Of a stretch of 64,000 nucleotides of DNA, positions 20,992 to 28,618 are shown in pieces. Within the stretch, counting starts at the first letter, position 1. Every line of letters starts with the position of its first letter. The position numbers were made by a program, and so were the translations under genes. Source of the stretch: JBCBSP01 sp039819095 (GTDB lineage Bacteria; Pseudomonadota; Alphaproteobacteria; Caulobacterales; Maricaulaceae); assembly GCA_039819095.1 (NCBI GenBank), contig JBCBSP010000003.1, positions 186,001 to 250,000 of the forward strand, in the 5' to 3' direction. Below the pieces are notes generated by a model. It did not search any database, had not been told where the DNA came from, and saw only the letters and a list, made by a program, of their open reading frames with translations.

Positions 20992-21420
20992 ATGAGCACG
21001 AACCCGAGAGGTCCTAATCCGATCGACCGACACGTTGGCGCGCGCGTGCGTCTTCGCCGCCAGCTGCTCAATATGAGCCAGGAAAAACTCGGCGATGAGC
21101 TCGGCGTCACCTTCCAGCAGGTTCAAAAATATGAGCGCGGGGCCAATCGCATCGGCGCCGGCCGTCTGTGGGTGCTGGCCCGCACGCTGGATGTCCCGGT
21201 CTCCTTTTTCTACGAAGGCGTGGCCGACAGCATGGCCCAGCCCGGCTTTGCCGAAGGCGATCAGACGCCCATCGTGGACGATTTCATCCAGTCTGCTGAC
21301 GGCGTCGCCCTGGCGCAGGCCTTCGCCAAGATCCGCGATTCACGCGTTCGCCGGCGTGTGCTGGAGCTGGTCCGCACGCTGGCGGCGGAAGAGGCCGAAG
21401 CCGCAGCAACCGAGTCCTGA
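20992..21420 (+). CDS. XRE-family HTH transcriptional regulator upstream of metK
   Basis: 142-residue regulator. A Cro/C1-type helix-turn-helix occupies about residues 15-70 (VRLRRQLLNMSQEKLGDELG, then TFQQVQKYERGANRIG). A C-terminal helical part (about 95-135, IRDSRVRRRVLELVRTLA) could mediate dimerisation. The same regulator type often sits between lnt and metK in alphaproteobacteria. Target genes are not known from the sequence; metK control is a possibility because of position only. Confidence 0.88.
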   Translation: MSTNPRGPNPIDRHVGARVRLRRQLLNMSQEKLGDELGVTFQQVQKYERGANRIGAGRLWVLARTLDVPVSFFYEGVADSMAQPGFAEGDQTPIVDDFIQSADGVALAQAFAKIRDSRVRRRVLELVRTLAAEEAEAAATES

Positions 21421-21479
21421 TTGATCACGGCGCGCCCTGGCGGCGCAGCCGGCCTTGTCGATCACGGTGTGAAACCAGC

Positions 21480-21558
21480 TCAGCCGCTTAGAGGCTCTTG
21501 CCTTTGGGCGGCTGATCGGCTTTACCGCTTCACATAAAGCAATCTTTATATGGAGCGG
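21480..21558 (+). promoter_or_regulatory. Structured metK leader: two hairpins, the second burying the ribosome binding site
   Basis: Hairpin 1 spans 21480-21515: 16 consecutive pairs, three of them G-U, closed by a TCTT loop. Hairpin 2 spans 21525-21558: CCGCTTCA with TGGAGCGG and ATAAAG with CTTTAT around loop CAAT, broken only by one C-A mismatch. The GGAG at 21552-21555 that positions the metK TTG start is entirely inside the second stem, so its folding should block initiation. Control by a ligand, by the leader alone or by a small RNA is inference; no known SAM riboswitch class was matched by eye. Confidence 0.6.
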
Positions 21559-21561
21559 CCC

Positions 21562-22734
21562 TTGGCGCGTACCTCTTACCTTTTCACCAGCGAAAGCGTC
21601 TCTGAAGGCCATCCTGACAAGGTGTGCGACCGGATTTCCGACGCGGTGGTCGATCTGTTCCTGAAGAAGGACCCGGTGGCGCGCGTCGCGTGTGAGACGC
21701 TGACCACCACCAACCGGATCGTTCTCGCCGGCGAGGTGCGCTGCGCAGGCGAAATTCATGATGAGGAAATCGAGGCCGTCGCCCGCAATGCGGTGAAGGA
21801 TATCGGCTACGAACAGGACGGCTTTCACTGGAGGGACGCCGCCCTGTCCAACTATCTGCATGAGCAGTCCGTGGACATTGCACAAGGCGTTGACGCCGGC
21901 AGCGGAAGCTTCACCGAAGAAGGCGCGGGCGATCAGGGCATCATGTTCGGCTATGCCTGTGACGAGACGCCGGAACTGATGCCGGCGCCGATCCTGTATT
22001 CGCACCAGATTCTCAAGGAGATGGCTCGGCTGCGTAAATCCGGTGAACGACCCGAATTCGAGCCGGACGCGAAGTCGCAGGTCACGCTGCGCTACGAAGC
22101 CGGCCGTCCGGTCGGCGTGACCAGCGTGGTGGTGTCCACCCAGCACAAGGCCGGCGTCTCGCTGGATGATGTGCGTGAAATGGTGCGCCCGATCGTCGCC
22201 GGCGTCCTGCCTGATGGCTGGTTTCCGCCGGAGGACGAGTTCTACGTCAACCCAACCGGCAATTTCGTCATTGGCGGGCCGGACGGGGATGCCGGTCTGA
22301 CCGGGCGCAAGATCATCGTGGACACCTATGGCGGCGCCGCACCGCATGGCGGCGGTGCATTTTCAGGTAAGGATCCCACCAAGGTGGATCGCTCAGCCGC
22401 CTATGTGTCTCGCTATCTGGCCAAAAACGTCGTGGCGGCTGACCTGGCGCGCAAATGCACCATCCAGCTATCCTACGCGATCGGCGTGGCCAAACCGCTC
22501 TCAGTCTATGTCGACACGCATGGGACGGGCCGGATTGATGAGGCGAAGCTGGAAGCGGCCCTGCCGGAGATGGTCAATCTCAGCCCGCGCGGCATTCGCA
22601 CCCACCTTCAGCTCAACCGGCCCATCTATGAGCGCACGGCCGCCTATGGTCATTTCGGGCGCACGCCGCATGACGATGGCGGGTTCTCCTGGGAAAAGAC
22701 CGACCTGACAGACAGCCTGAAGGGGCTCGCCTGA
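21562..22734 (+). CDS. metK: S-adenosylmethionine synthetase
   Basis: Makes SAM from methionine and ATP; cytosolic tetramer. 390 residues from TTG 21562. Conserved parts are YLFTSESVSEGHPDKVCD at the start, GAGDQGIMFGYA, the P-loop-like GGAAPHGGGAFSGKDPTKVD and the C-terminal YGHFGR. The TTG was chosen because GGAG ends six bases before it and the protein then begins MARTSYLF like its relatives. An in-frame ATG at 21550 would overlap the ribosome site. The product serves the window's methyltransferases and radical-SAM enzymes (rsmB, miaB, hemW). Confidence 0.95.
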   Translation: MARTSYLFTSESVSEGHPDKVCDRISDAVVDLFLKKDPVARVACETLTTTNRIVLAGEVRCAGEIHDEEIEAVARNAVKDIGYEQDGFHWRDAALSNYLHEQSVDIAQGVDAGSGSFTEEGAGDQGIMFGYACDETPELMPAPILYSHQILKEMARLRKSGERPEFEPDAKSQVTLRYEAGRPVGVTSVVVSTQHKAGVSLDDVREMVRPIVAGVLPDGWFPPEDEFYVNPTGNFVIGGPDGDAGLTGRKIIVDTYGGAAPHGGGAFSGKDPTKVDRSAAYVSRYLAKNVVAADLARKCTIQLSYAIGVAKPLSVYVDTHGTGRIDEAKLEAALPEMVNLSPRGIRTHLQLNRPIYERTAAYGHFGRTPHDDGGFSWEKTDLTDSLKGLA

Positions 22735-22745
22735 TACAGCGCAGG

Positions 22746-23576
22746 TTAACGCCAGACATCCGGGTCGAGTTGCGCCTCAAGCTCGACCGGCCCAGACAGG
22801 AAGACATGCCCGGCATCATCAGCACCGTCCCAGCGCACCGATAGCAGCCCGCCATCGGCTTCGATCTGCGCTTCACGACCGGCAAGCCCGCGCCGGTTGG
22901 CGGCCACCAGAGCAGCACACGCGCCCGTACCGCAAGCCAGGGTCAATCCAGCCCCGCGCTCCCACACACGCAACCGAATCTGATCGGAGCCGCGCAGCTC
23001 CGCGAAACCGGCGTTCACTCGTTCCGGGAAGAGCCGGTCCTGCTCGACCCGCGGCCCAAGAAGCGCCAGCGGCAGGTCGGCCACCGCCTCGACAAAGAAG
23101 ACCGCGTGCGGATTGCCCATCGAGACCGCGCCGGGCGCGTGCAGCCGCACGCCATCCGCTTCGACCTCATAGTCCAGGCTGCGCGTGTCCATGGCCTGGC
23201 TCAGCGGGATATCGCGCCAGCCCAGACCCGGCGCGCCGAGATCGACCTCCGCCTCGCCACTGGCCAGGCGGCGAGCCGTCAGAGGCCCGCCGACGCTGTC
23301 AAAGGAAAGCAAGGCCGGCCCGCCCTCTTCAAAGACATGCCAGGCGGCAGCCCTTGTCCCGTTCCCGCAAGCGCCCGCCTCGCCTCCATCAGCGTTCCAG
23401 AAACGAAGAGACAGACAATTATCGGCTCCATCAGCAAGCACGATCAGCTGGTCGAAAGGGTGGCGCGCATGCAAATCGGTCACCTCGCGCGTTGACGGGC
23501 GAGGCGGCGATGGCTCACCGCGGGCATCCAGCAAGATGAAGGCGTTGCCGGCCCCATTCATCGCATAAGCGCGCAT
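22746..23576 (-). CDS. dapF: Diaminopimelate epimerase
   Basis: Converts LL- to meso-diaminopimelate for lysine and peptidoglycan synthesis. 276 residues, family length. The two catalytic cysteines are seen as Cys70 (GGEAGACGNGTR) and Cys215 (TLACGTGACAAL); the N-terminal MNGAGNAFILLD is also typical. The ATG at 23576 fits the family N-terminus although no good ribosome site precedes it; an in-frame ATG at 23657 would add 27 unusual residues. It is convergent with metK (11-bp gap) and divergent from rph. Confidence 0.94.
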   Translation of the reverse strand: MRAYAMNGAGNAFILLDARGEPSPPRPSTREVTDLHARHPFDQLIVLADGADNCLSLRFWNADGGEAGACGNGTRAAAWHVFEEGGPALLSFDSVGGPLTARRLASGEAEVDLGAPGLGWRDIPLSQAMDTRSLDYEVEADGVRLHAPGAVSMGNPHAVFFVEAVADLPLALLGPRVEQDRLFPERVNAGFAELRGSDQIRLRVWERGAGLTLACGTGACAALVAANRRGLAGREAQIEADGGLLSVRWDGADDAGHVFLSGPVELEAQLDPDVWR

Positions 23577-23690
23577 GGCGTTAAGCTGGCGTGCGCCTTC
23601 CGGCTGCGCAAGCGCGAAGCTGCAGCCTTGGTGATCGCGAGACCAGAGCGTATGCACGGTTACACACTATCGGTTTTGGAGTTTTTTCTC

Positions 23691-24407
23691 ATGCGCCCTG
23701 ACGCTCGCCCGGTTGACGCCCTGCGCCCGGTCTCGTTCCAGCTTAACGCCGCACCCTACGCAGAAGGCTCCTGCCTTGCGGTGTTCGGCAATACGCGCGT
23801 CTTGTGCTCGGCCAGCGTGGAGGAGACTGTCCCACCCTGGATGCGCGGGAGCGGCAAGGGCTGGGTGACAGCCGAATACGCCATGCTGCCGCGCGCAACG
23901 CACACACGCACGCGCCGTGAGGTCAACTCCGGCAAACCATCCGGCAGAACACAGGAAATCCAGCGCCTTATTGGTCGTTCCTTGCGGGCTGTCATCGATC
24001 TGAAAGCGCTCGGCGAGCGCCAGATCATCGTCGATTGCGATGTGCTTCAGGCCGATGGCGGCACGCGCACCGCCTCCATCACCGGCGCGTGGATCGCGCT
24101 GAAACTCGGCTGCCGCTATCTGGTCGAAGAAGACGTGCTGAAGACCGACCCGGTCCATGGCCAGATCGCCGCGATTTCAGCGGGCGTCGTTAATGGCGAG
24201 GCGCGTCTTGATCTGGAGTATGAGGAAGACCGGATCGCCGGGGCGGACGCCAATTTCGTCCTGACGCCGGGCGGCGATGTGGTTGAAGTTCAGGCGACCG
24301 CTGAGGACAAACCCATCCCCGGCGCCCTGTTCGAGGACGTCTTTGCGCTGGCTCGTAAAGGAATCGCGGAGCTTTGCGTCGCTCAGAACGAAGCGCTTGC
24401 GCGTTAG
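23691..24407 (+). CDS. rph: Ribonuclease PH
   Basis: Phosphorolytic 3'-5' exoribonuclease trimming tRNA precursors. 238 residues. Signatures: SASVEETVPPWMRGSGKGWV, AEYAMLPRATHTRTRRE, GRTQEIQRLIGRSLRAV and DCDVLQADGGTRTASITGA. The ATG at 23691 follows GGAG at 23678-23681; an open frame to 23628 lacks family similarity. In many alphaproteobacteria rph, rdgB and hemW are consecutive. Here a 2.4-kb minus-strand block separates rph from rdgB. Confidence 0.96.
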   Translation: MRPDARPVDALRPVSFQLNAAPYAEGSCLAVFGNTRVLCSASVEETVPPWMRGSGKGWVTAEYAMLPRATHTRTRREVNSGKPSGRTQEIQRLIGRSLRAVIDLKALGERQIIVDCDVLQADGGTRTASITGAWIALKLGCRYLVEEDVLKTDPVHGQIAAISAGVVNGEARLDLEYEEDRIAGADANFVLTPGGDVVEVQATAEDKPIPGALFEDVFALARKGIAELCVAQNEALAR

Positions 24408-25531
24408 ACTTCGGCAAGCTCCGGGGCCTCGGCCTCGCCTGCCAGCGAGAGCGCGAGATCCTGATGGAAGCCGATGCAGTCGGCCGGCTTCTTCATGGCC
24501 TTTTCCCGCTCCAGCCGGAATCGGATAAAACCGGAATAGTGCATGAGCAGAGCCAGGCTCTCGCCAGCATCGAAGGCGATATCCGGCGCCTGTTTCAGGA
24601 AGCCGATGAAAGGCCCTGGCTGGCGCCGTCGCGAGAAGGCGTCATAGGCGACCTTGTACTCGCCGAACAGAAGTCGCAGGGCGCCGTGATGGCCGCGAAC
24701 GAAGCCGCGGCATCGTTCACGCACTTCAAGACAGAAGGTTCGGTCGGTGTCCGAGACGCCGGCCGGGACCGGGCTGTGCAAAAGCGCCCTGAGATCATGG
24801 GCGATGTCACGGCGGGCGCGTTCAAACACTTCGCTCTGATAGATCAGACATTTCCACGCGAACAGCGCTTCGATCATCTGTTCGGCGTCCAGCCCGAAAA
24901 ACTCGTTCAGACGCTCCGCGTATTCGGCGAACTCGGCGCTGAACACCTTAAAGCAGAAGCCTTCGGCGATCCGCCGGGCCAGATCCTTCGAGCCGGTCGC
25001 CCCGAAGAAAAGCGCCTCAATATGCGCGAAGAGCAGATTAAGAATGGCCTGATCGCCGCCCGGTCCGGCCTGCGCCAGAGCATCGGGAAAGCCCAGCCCC
25101 TCCATCCGGCAACGCTCACGCAGCAGGAACCGGTCGAACATGGGCAGTTCTGAAAGAAGGCGAAGCCGTTTCAGGTCCGAGCCGAAATGCTCGTCAGCGC
25201 CGTCCGCCCCGCTCAAATAGGCGCCGAGCTTGCGAGTGAACCCCATCTCCTCCACGAAAAGCCCCGCCCCGCCGAGCGAGAGATCGGAAAGCTCGATCGG
25301 GAAGACGATCTTCGTCGCCGTGCGCCGGGCCGCGCCGATCTCGGCGCGCTCATGGGCGCGCAATGTGTGCTTAATGATCAGGGTGCGGTTTAGACGCGGA
25401 ATATCGAAAAAGCCCTCGGTAAAGGCCTCCTCAAGCCCGCGCCCGATCATCAGCGCCAGATCGAAGATTCGCGGCGAGCCAGGCGACCGGCGGATCAGGG
25501 CGAGATCGCGAAAACGCGGTGACTGGGTCAT
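24404..25531 (-). CDS. Unknown protein, 375 residues
   Basis: Not recognised. A soluble, mostly helical protein with no signal peptide or membrane segment; it begins MTQSPRFRDLALIRRSPGSP. It has several aromatic/acidic helices (for example FSAEFAEYAERLNEFFGL) and four scattered cysteines (CRMEGLGF, FCFKVF, WKCLIYQ, FCLEVRERCRGF) without an obvious metal motif. Codon use matches the neighbours, with strong third-position GC, which supports real coding. It converges on rph with a 4-bp overlap. It is probably a lineage-specific gene and part of the block inserted between rph and rdgB. Confidence 0.75.
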   Translation of the reverse strand: MTQSPRFRDLALIRRSPGSPRIFDLALMIGRGLEEAFTEGFFDIPRLNRTLIIKHTLRAHERAEIGAARRTATKIVFPIELSDLSLGGAGLFVEEMGFTRKLGAYLSGADGADEHFGSDLKRLRLLSELPMFDRFLLRERCRMEGLGFPDALAQAGPGGDQAILNLLFAHIEALFFGATGSKDLARRIAEGFCFKVFSAEFAEYAERLNEFFGLDAEQMIEALFAWKCLIYQSEVFERARRDIAHDLRALLHSPVPAGVSDTDRTFCLEVRERCRGFVRGHHGALRLLFGEYKVAYDAFSRRRQPGPFIGFLKQAPDIAFDAGESLALLMHYSGFIRFRLEREKAMKKPADCIGFHQDLALSLAGEAEAPELAEV

Positions 25532-25637
25532 GCCAAATGAGATCCCGGCAGCGGCGAGCGCGACCCGACCAGCCGCTCAGGCTGCGGTATGCCAGCCCTG
25601 GGTTAAGGGCCGGCTGACAGACGCGGACAATAAGGCG

Positions 25638-25862
25638 TTAATCGCCGTCCTTGTCTTCATCCGGCAGAAACACCAGAAGGTCGGCCGGCTGACACTCCAG
25701 CTCCCGGCACAAGGCCTCCAGTGTGGAAAAGCGCACCGCCTTGGCCTTCCCGGTCTTCAGGATGGACAGGTTGGCCATGGTGATGCCCACGCGGTCGCAT
25801 AGCTCGGTCAGCGACATGCGCCGCTCCAGAAGCATGCGGTCGAGGGTGACTTGGATCGGCAT
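25638..25862 (-). CDS. Small XRE-type HTH regulator (YozG-like)
   Basis: 74-residue DNA-binding protein that is almost entirely a Cro/C1 helix-turn-helix: LLERRMSLTELCDRVGITMA, then ANLSILKTGKAKAVRFSTLE and CRELECQPADLLVF, with an acidic tail. Such minimal regulators are typically encoded directly after a DUF2975 membrane protein, as here (12-bp gap), and are thought to act on their own operon. Likely targets are the paired repeats at 26797-26833; this is inference. Confidence 0.9.
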   Translation of the reverse strand: MPIQVTLDRMLLERRMSLTELCDRVGITMANLSILKTGKAKAVRFSTLEALCRELECQPADLLVFLPDEDKDGD

Positions 25863-25874
25863 GGTCCGCGCCCC

Positions 25875-26426
25875 CTAAATCGTCAGCTTCTGTTCAGCGC
25901 GAAGGCGTGCGCCCTCGCTGAACACTTCGGCCAGGACGAAAAGAACAGCGGCGGCGAACCAGGCGCCGAGATTGAGGCTGAACTCAGGGCTCAGATTAAT
26001 GCTGGATTCCACCGGGCGTCCGAAAATGGTGAAAAATAGCGAGATCATGCCTACCGAGGCGTAGCTGATCAGCTGATAGGCCGCGATGGCGATGGCGATG
26101 GCCCGCAAATGTCCGGCATTGTCCGGAACGAACGGGTCGCCCTGCTTCAGCGTATCGAAGATCAGCCGCAGGCGATGCACAATGAAGGTGAGCGCGATAA
26201 TCGCTGCGATCGCCAGGGGCAGGGCCAAGACGACGTCCATGGCGAGGAACTGCAGCAGCGCAGCAGGAAGTTCCGGGCCCAGCCCGGTCAGCCGGTAGAC
26301 ACCGGCGATCATCATGAGAAGCATGATCAGGCTCGTGACGCCCAGAAGCGCCCAGAGCCCGAAATACAGGACATCGAGGAAGAGCTTGAACAGCGCGGCT
26401 ATGGAGCCGGGACCCAGCGTTCTCAT
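25875..26426 (-). CDS. DUF2975 membrane protein
   Basis: 183-residue inner-membrane protein with four hydrophobic segments (about residues 10-45, 60-82, 108-132, 150-172). A cytosolic loop, FDTLKQGDPFVPDNAGHLRA, is the characteristic DUF2975 motif between helices 2 and 3. The ATG at 26426 follows AGAGGA. Function of the family is unknown, but it is commonly paired with a small HTH gene, suggesting a membrane sensor or anti-regulator. It lies 92 bp after the 38-residue peptide gene. Confidence 0.85.
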   Translation of the reverse strand: MRTLGPGSIAALFKLFLDVLYFGLWALLGVTSLIMLLMMIAGVYRLTGLGPELPAALLQFLAMDVVLALPLAIAAIIALTFIVHRLRLIFDTLKQGDPFVPDNAGHLRAIAIAIAAYQLISYASVGMISLFFTIFGRPVESSINLSPEFSLNLGAWFAAAVLFVLAEVFSEGARLRAEQKLTI

Positions 26427-26518
26427 GCACGTCCTCTAACTTGGCGTCCGGCGCGTCGTCCCGCTTTATCGGGGGAGGACAGGGCGAAGACAGTCGCGCC
26501 GGCTGCCTGCTGGACGGA

Positions 26519-26635
26519 TCACGCGACCGTAGGAAGGATCGCCGCCGCCATGCCGACGAACACGCCGCCGACCAGAATAGCGTTCAAAAGGACCGAAGCC
26601 ATGTTGACGCCGTTGGAATTGTTGGACCTGACCAT
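26519..26635 (-). CDS. 38-residue membrane peptide
   Basis: Short gene encoding a hydrophilic start (MVRSNNSNGVN) and a single membrane-spanning stretch, MASVLLNAILVGGVFVGMAA plus AILPTVA. The start is set by AAGGAGA eight bases upstream of ATG 26635. A sigma-70-like promoter and a 5' hairpin lie at matching distance upstream on the same strand. No homologue is recognised. Position ahead of DUF2975 and the HTH gene suggests a three-gene operon. The longer frame reaching 26896 is not favoured because it lacks a start signal and crosses the promoter. Confidence 0.6.
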   Translation of the reverse strand: MVRSNNSNGVNMASVLLNAILVGGVFVGMAAAILPTVA

Positions 26636-26722
26636 TTCATTGTCTCCTTCGCAAGTGTTCGACCAACCGTTTGGGGCGCGCGCTCCGGTCTGTTTGACCG
26701 CCGGGCTCTGACCCTCTTTCTT

Positions 26723-26751
26723 GAGCCTTCGGGGTGTCCCCCGTCCGGCTC
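26723..26751 (-). promoter_or_regulatory. 5' leader hairpin of the small-peptide operon
   Basis: Inverted repeat with outer stem GAGCC/GGCTC and inner stem CGGGG/CCCCG around a four-base loop, located where a transcript from the promoter at 26759-26787 would begin. There is no T tract, so it is not an intrinsic terminator. A 5' stabilising hairpin is likely. Confidence 0.45.
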
Positions 26752-26758
26752 GAGAAGA

Positions 26759-26787
26759 TAGATAGCGGAGCTCACATCGCTTCGCAA
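26759..26787 (-). promoter_or_regulatory. Sigma-70-like promoter for the peptide/DUF2975/HTH operon
   Basis: Minus-strand TTGCGA (26782-26787) and TATCTA (26759-26764) separated by exactly 17 bases. A start near 26752 would give a leader of about 117 bases before the 38-residue gene. Matches are 4 of 6 at both boxes, so this is a prediction only. Confidence 0.45.
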
Positions 26788-26796
26788 CAAAAAAAC

Positions 26797-26833
26797 ATCG
26801 AAAAACGATATGAATTTTTCGAAAGGCGATATG
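26797..26833. promoter_or_regulatory. Paired operator-like repeats, 21 bp apart
   Basis: Two near-identical 16-base units, ATCGAAAAACGATATG (26797-26812) and TTCGAAAGGCGATATG (26818-26833), each with a dyad core TCG-N5-CGA. The 21-bp spacing puts both on the same DNA face. They lie just upstream of the minus-strand promoter and about 20 bp upstream of the rdgB start. The local DNA is AT-rich, unlike the surroundings. Binding by the HTH protein at 25638 is inferred. Confidence 0.6.
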
Positions 26834-26853
26834 CACAGATGGAGGTACTGGCC

Positions 26854-27462
26854 TTGGATACGGTGTTTTCAAGCGCCCCGCGCTGGGTGATTGCAAGCCA
26901 TAACGCAGGTAAAATCAAAGAGATAGGAGAGCTGATCGCACCGCACGGGCTGAGCGTGATCGGCGCCGGCGAAGCCGGTCTTGCAGAGCCTGAAGAGACT
27001 GAAAATACCTTCACCGGGAATGCGCGACTCAAAGCACGGGCCGCGGCAAACGCGTCCGGCGAGGTGTCGCTGGCTGATGATTCCGGGCTCTCGGTCACCG
27101 CCTTGGACGGGCAGCCGGGGATCTATTCGGCCCGATGGGCCGGCCCATCGGGTGACTTCCCGGCCGCCATGACGCGGGTTGAAGCCGAGCTTCAGGCCCG
27201 AGGCGCGCGTGACCGCTCAGCCCGATTCGTCTGCGTTCTGGCGCTGGCCCACCCGGACGGGCGTACGCGCACCTTCAAAGGTCAGGTGAAAGGCGAACTC
27301 ATCTGGCCGCCTCGTGGCGAAGGCGGGTTTGGTTATGATCCGATCTTCAGCCCTGAGGGGCGCGCACAGACCTTCGCGGAGATGGATGCGCAGGAAAAGC
27401 TGGCGATGAGCCATCGCGCCGACGCGTTCGCCAAGCTTATGAAGGCGGTGTTTGGTCGATGA
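26854..27462 (+). CDS. rdgB: XTP/dITP diphosphatase (RdgB/HAM1 family)
   Basis: Removes non-canonical purine NTPs (ITP, XTP) from the nucleotide pool. About 202 residues. The family start WVIASHNAGKIKEI, the metal/substrate segments EETENTFTGNARLKA and LADDSGLSVTALDGQPGIYS, and the C-terminal EGGFGYDPIF...MSHRADAF are all intact. The TTG at 26854 has GGAGG eight bases upstream; an ATG at 26839 overlaps that GGAGG and is the alternative start. It overlaps hemW by 4 bp. Confidence 0.93.
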   Translation: MDTVFSSAPRWVIASHNAGKIKEIGELIAPHGLSVIGAGEAGLAEPEETENTFTGNARLKARAAANASGEVSLADDSGLSVTALDGQPGIYSARWAGPSGDFPAAMTRVEAELQARGARDRSARFVCVLALAHPDGRTRTFKGQVKGELIWPPRGEGGFGYDPIFSPEGRAQTFAEMDAQEKLAMSHRADAFAKLMKAVFGR

Positions 27463-28607
27463 GTGCGCCCCTCGCGCCACTGGGGCTGTATATGCACTGG
27501 CCGTATTGCGCGCGGATCTGTCCCTATTGCGATTTCAACGTCTATCGCGCGCGCGGACGCGATGGCGACGCGCTTACTCATGCTATCATCGCCGACATGA
27601 AGCGCTGGCGGGACATCACCGGCGCGCGCGCGCTGACCAGCCTGCATTTCGGCGGCGGCACCCCGTCCTTGATGCCGGCCGGCGATATCGCCCGGATCAT
27701 TGATGAGGCCGAGCAGCTTTGGGGCTTTGATGCCAATGCGGAGATCGGGCTGGAGGCCAATCCGAACGAGGCGGCGCGTTTCGCCGATATCGCCGCGGCT
27801 GGCGTTGAGCGCCTCTCGCTCGGCGTTCAGGCGCTCGACGACGCCAGCCTGAAACGACTCGGCCGCGATCATGACGCCGCCCAGGGGCTGGCGGCGTTCG
27901 AATCGGCCCGAGCCTTGTTCAAGCGCGCCTCTTTCGACCTCATCTATGCGCGCGAAGGCCAGACGCCGGGCGGATGGGATGCGGAGCTGGCGCAGGCGCT
28001 GGCGCGCGCGCCGGACCATATGTCGCTCTACCAGCTGACCATCGAGCCGGGCACCGCCTTCGCTCGCCAGGCCGAACGCGGCGACCTCATCGCACCAGCC
28101 GATGAGGATACGGCCCGCATGTACGAGATTGCACAGACACTGACCGGCGAGGCCGGGCTTGAAGCCTATGAAATCTCCAACCATGCGCGCAGCAAGGCGC
28201 ACCAGTCGCGCCATAACGCGCTCTACTGGCTGGGGGCGGACTGGATCGGCGTTGGGCCGGGCGCACACGCGCGCATCGGCGCGCACGCGCGCGGCGGACG
28301 TGTCGGCTATGAAGCCGCAGCGCGCCCTGATGCTTATGTTACAGGCGCGGTGCAGGGAGCCGGGCACAAAGAGGAGCGGCTTTCCGCTCTGGCCGAAGCC
28401 CAGGAGCGGATCCTGATGGGGCTTCGAATTGATCAGGGCCTGGACCGCGAGCAGCTGCGCGCTCTGACCGGACTTGATCTCAACATTGAAGCGGCGCGCG
28501 CCCACGCCCAGCAGGGCCGACTGGAGCTGACCGACAGCCGGGCGCGGTTAACCGCTGAAGGGCGGCTCTTCGCTGACCGGGTCGGTTTCGATCTGGCTCC
28601 GGGCTGA
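27459..28607 (+). CDS. hemW: Radical-SAM heme chaperone HemW (HemN-like)
   Basis: 382-residue radical-SAM protein. The 4Fe-4S motif is Cys17-x3-Cys21-x2-Cys24 (HWPYCARICPYC). HFGGGTPSLM and EANPNE follow in the SAM-binding barrel, and LYQLTIEPGT and EISNHAR are typical of HemW. The fourth cysteine found after this motif in true coproporphyrinogen dehydrogenase HemN is absent, so a heme-transfer role is favoured over porphyrin oxidation. It is translationally coupled to rdgB through ATGA. Confidence 0.92.
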   Translation: MSAPLAPLGLYMHWPYCARICPYCDFNVYRARGRDGDALTHAIIADMKRWRDITGARALTSLHFGGGTPSLMPAGDIARIIDEAEQLWGFDANAEIGLEANPNEAARFADIAAAGVERLSLGVQALDDASLKRLGRDHDAAQGLAAFESARALFKRASFDLIYAREGQTPGGWDAELAQALARAPDHMSLYQLTIEPGTAFARQAERGDLIAPADEDTARMYEIAQTLTGEAGLEAYEISNHARSKAHQSRHNALYWLGADWIGVGPGAHARIGAHARGGRVGYEAAARPDAYVTGAVQGAGHKEERLSALAEAQERILMGLRIDQGLDREQLRALTGLDLNIEAARAHAQQGRLELTDSRARLTAEGRLFADRVGFDLAPG

Positions 28608-28618
28608 AGCCGGCGCCT

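Noticed and set aside
21421..21480. Direct repeat GATCACGG (21423-21430 and 21460-21467) as a regulator site before metK
   Set aside because: Only eight bases with no dyad; expected by chance in this composition.
26519..26896. 125-codon minus-strand frame including the 38-residue peptide
   Set aside because: The upstream 87 codons have no ribosome site, cross the promoter, hairpin and operator repeats, and do not look like protein; only the last 38 codons have a good start signal.
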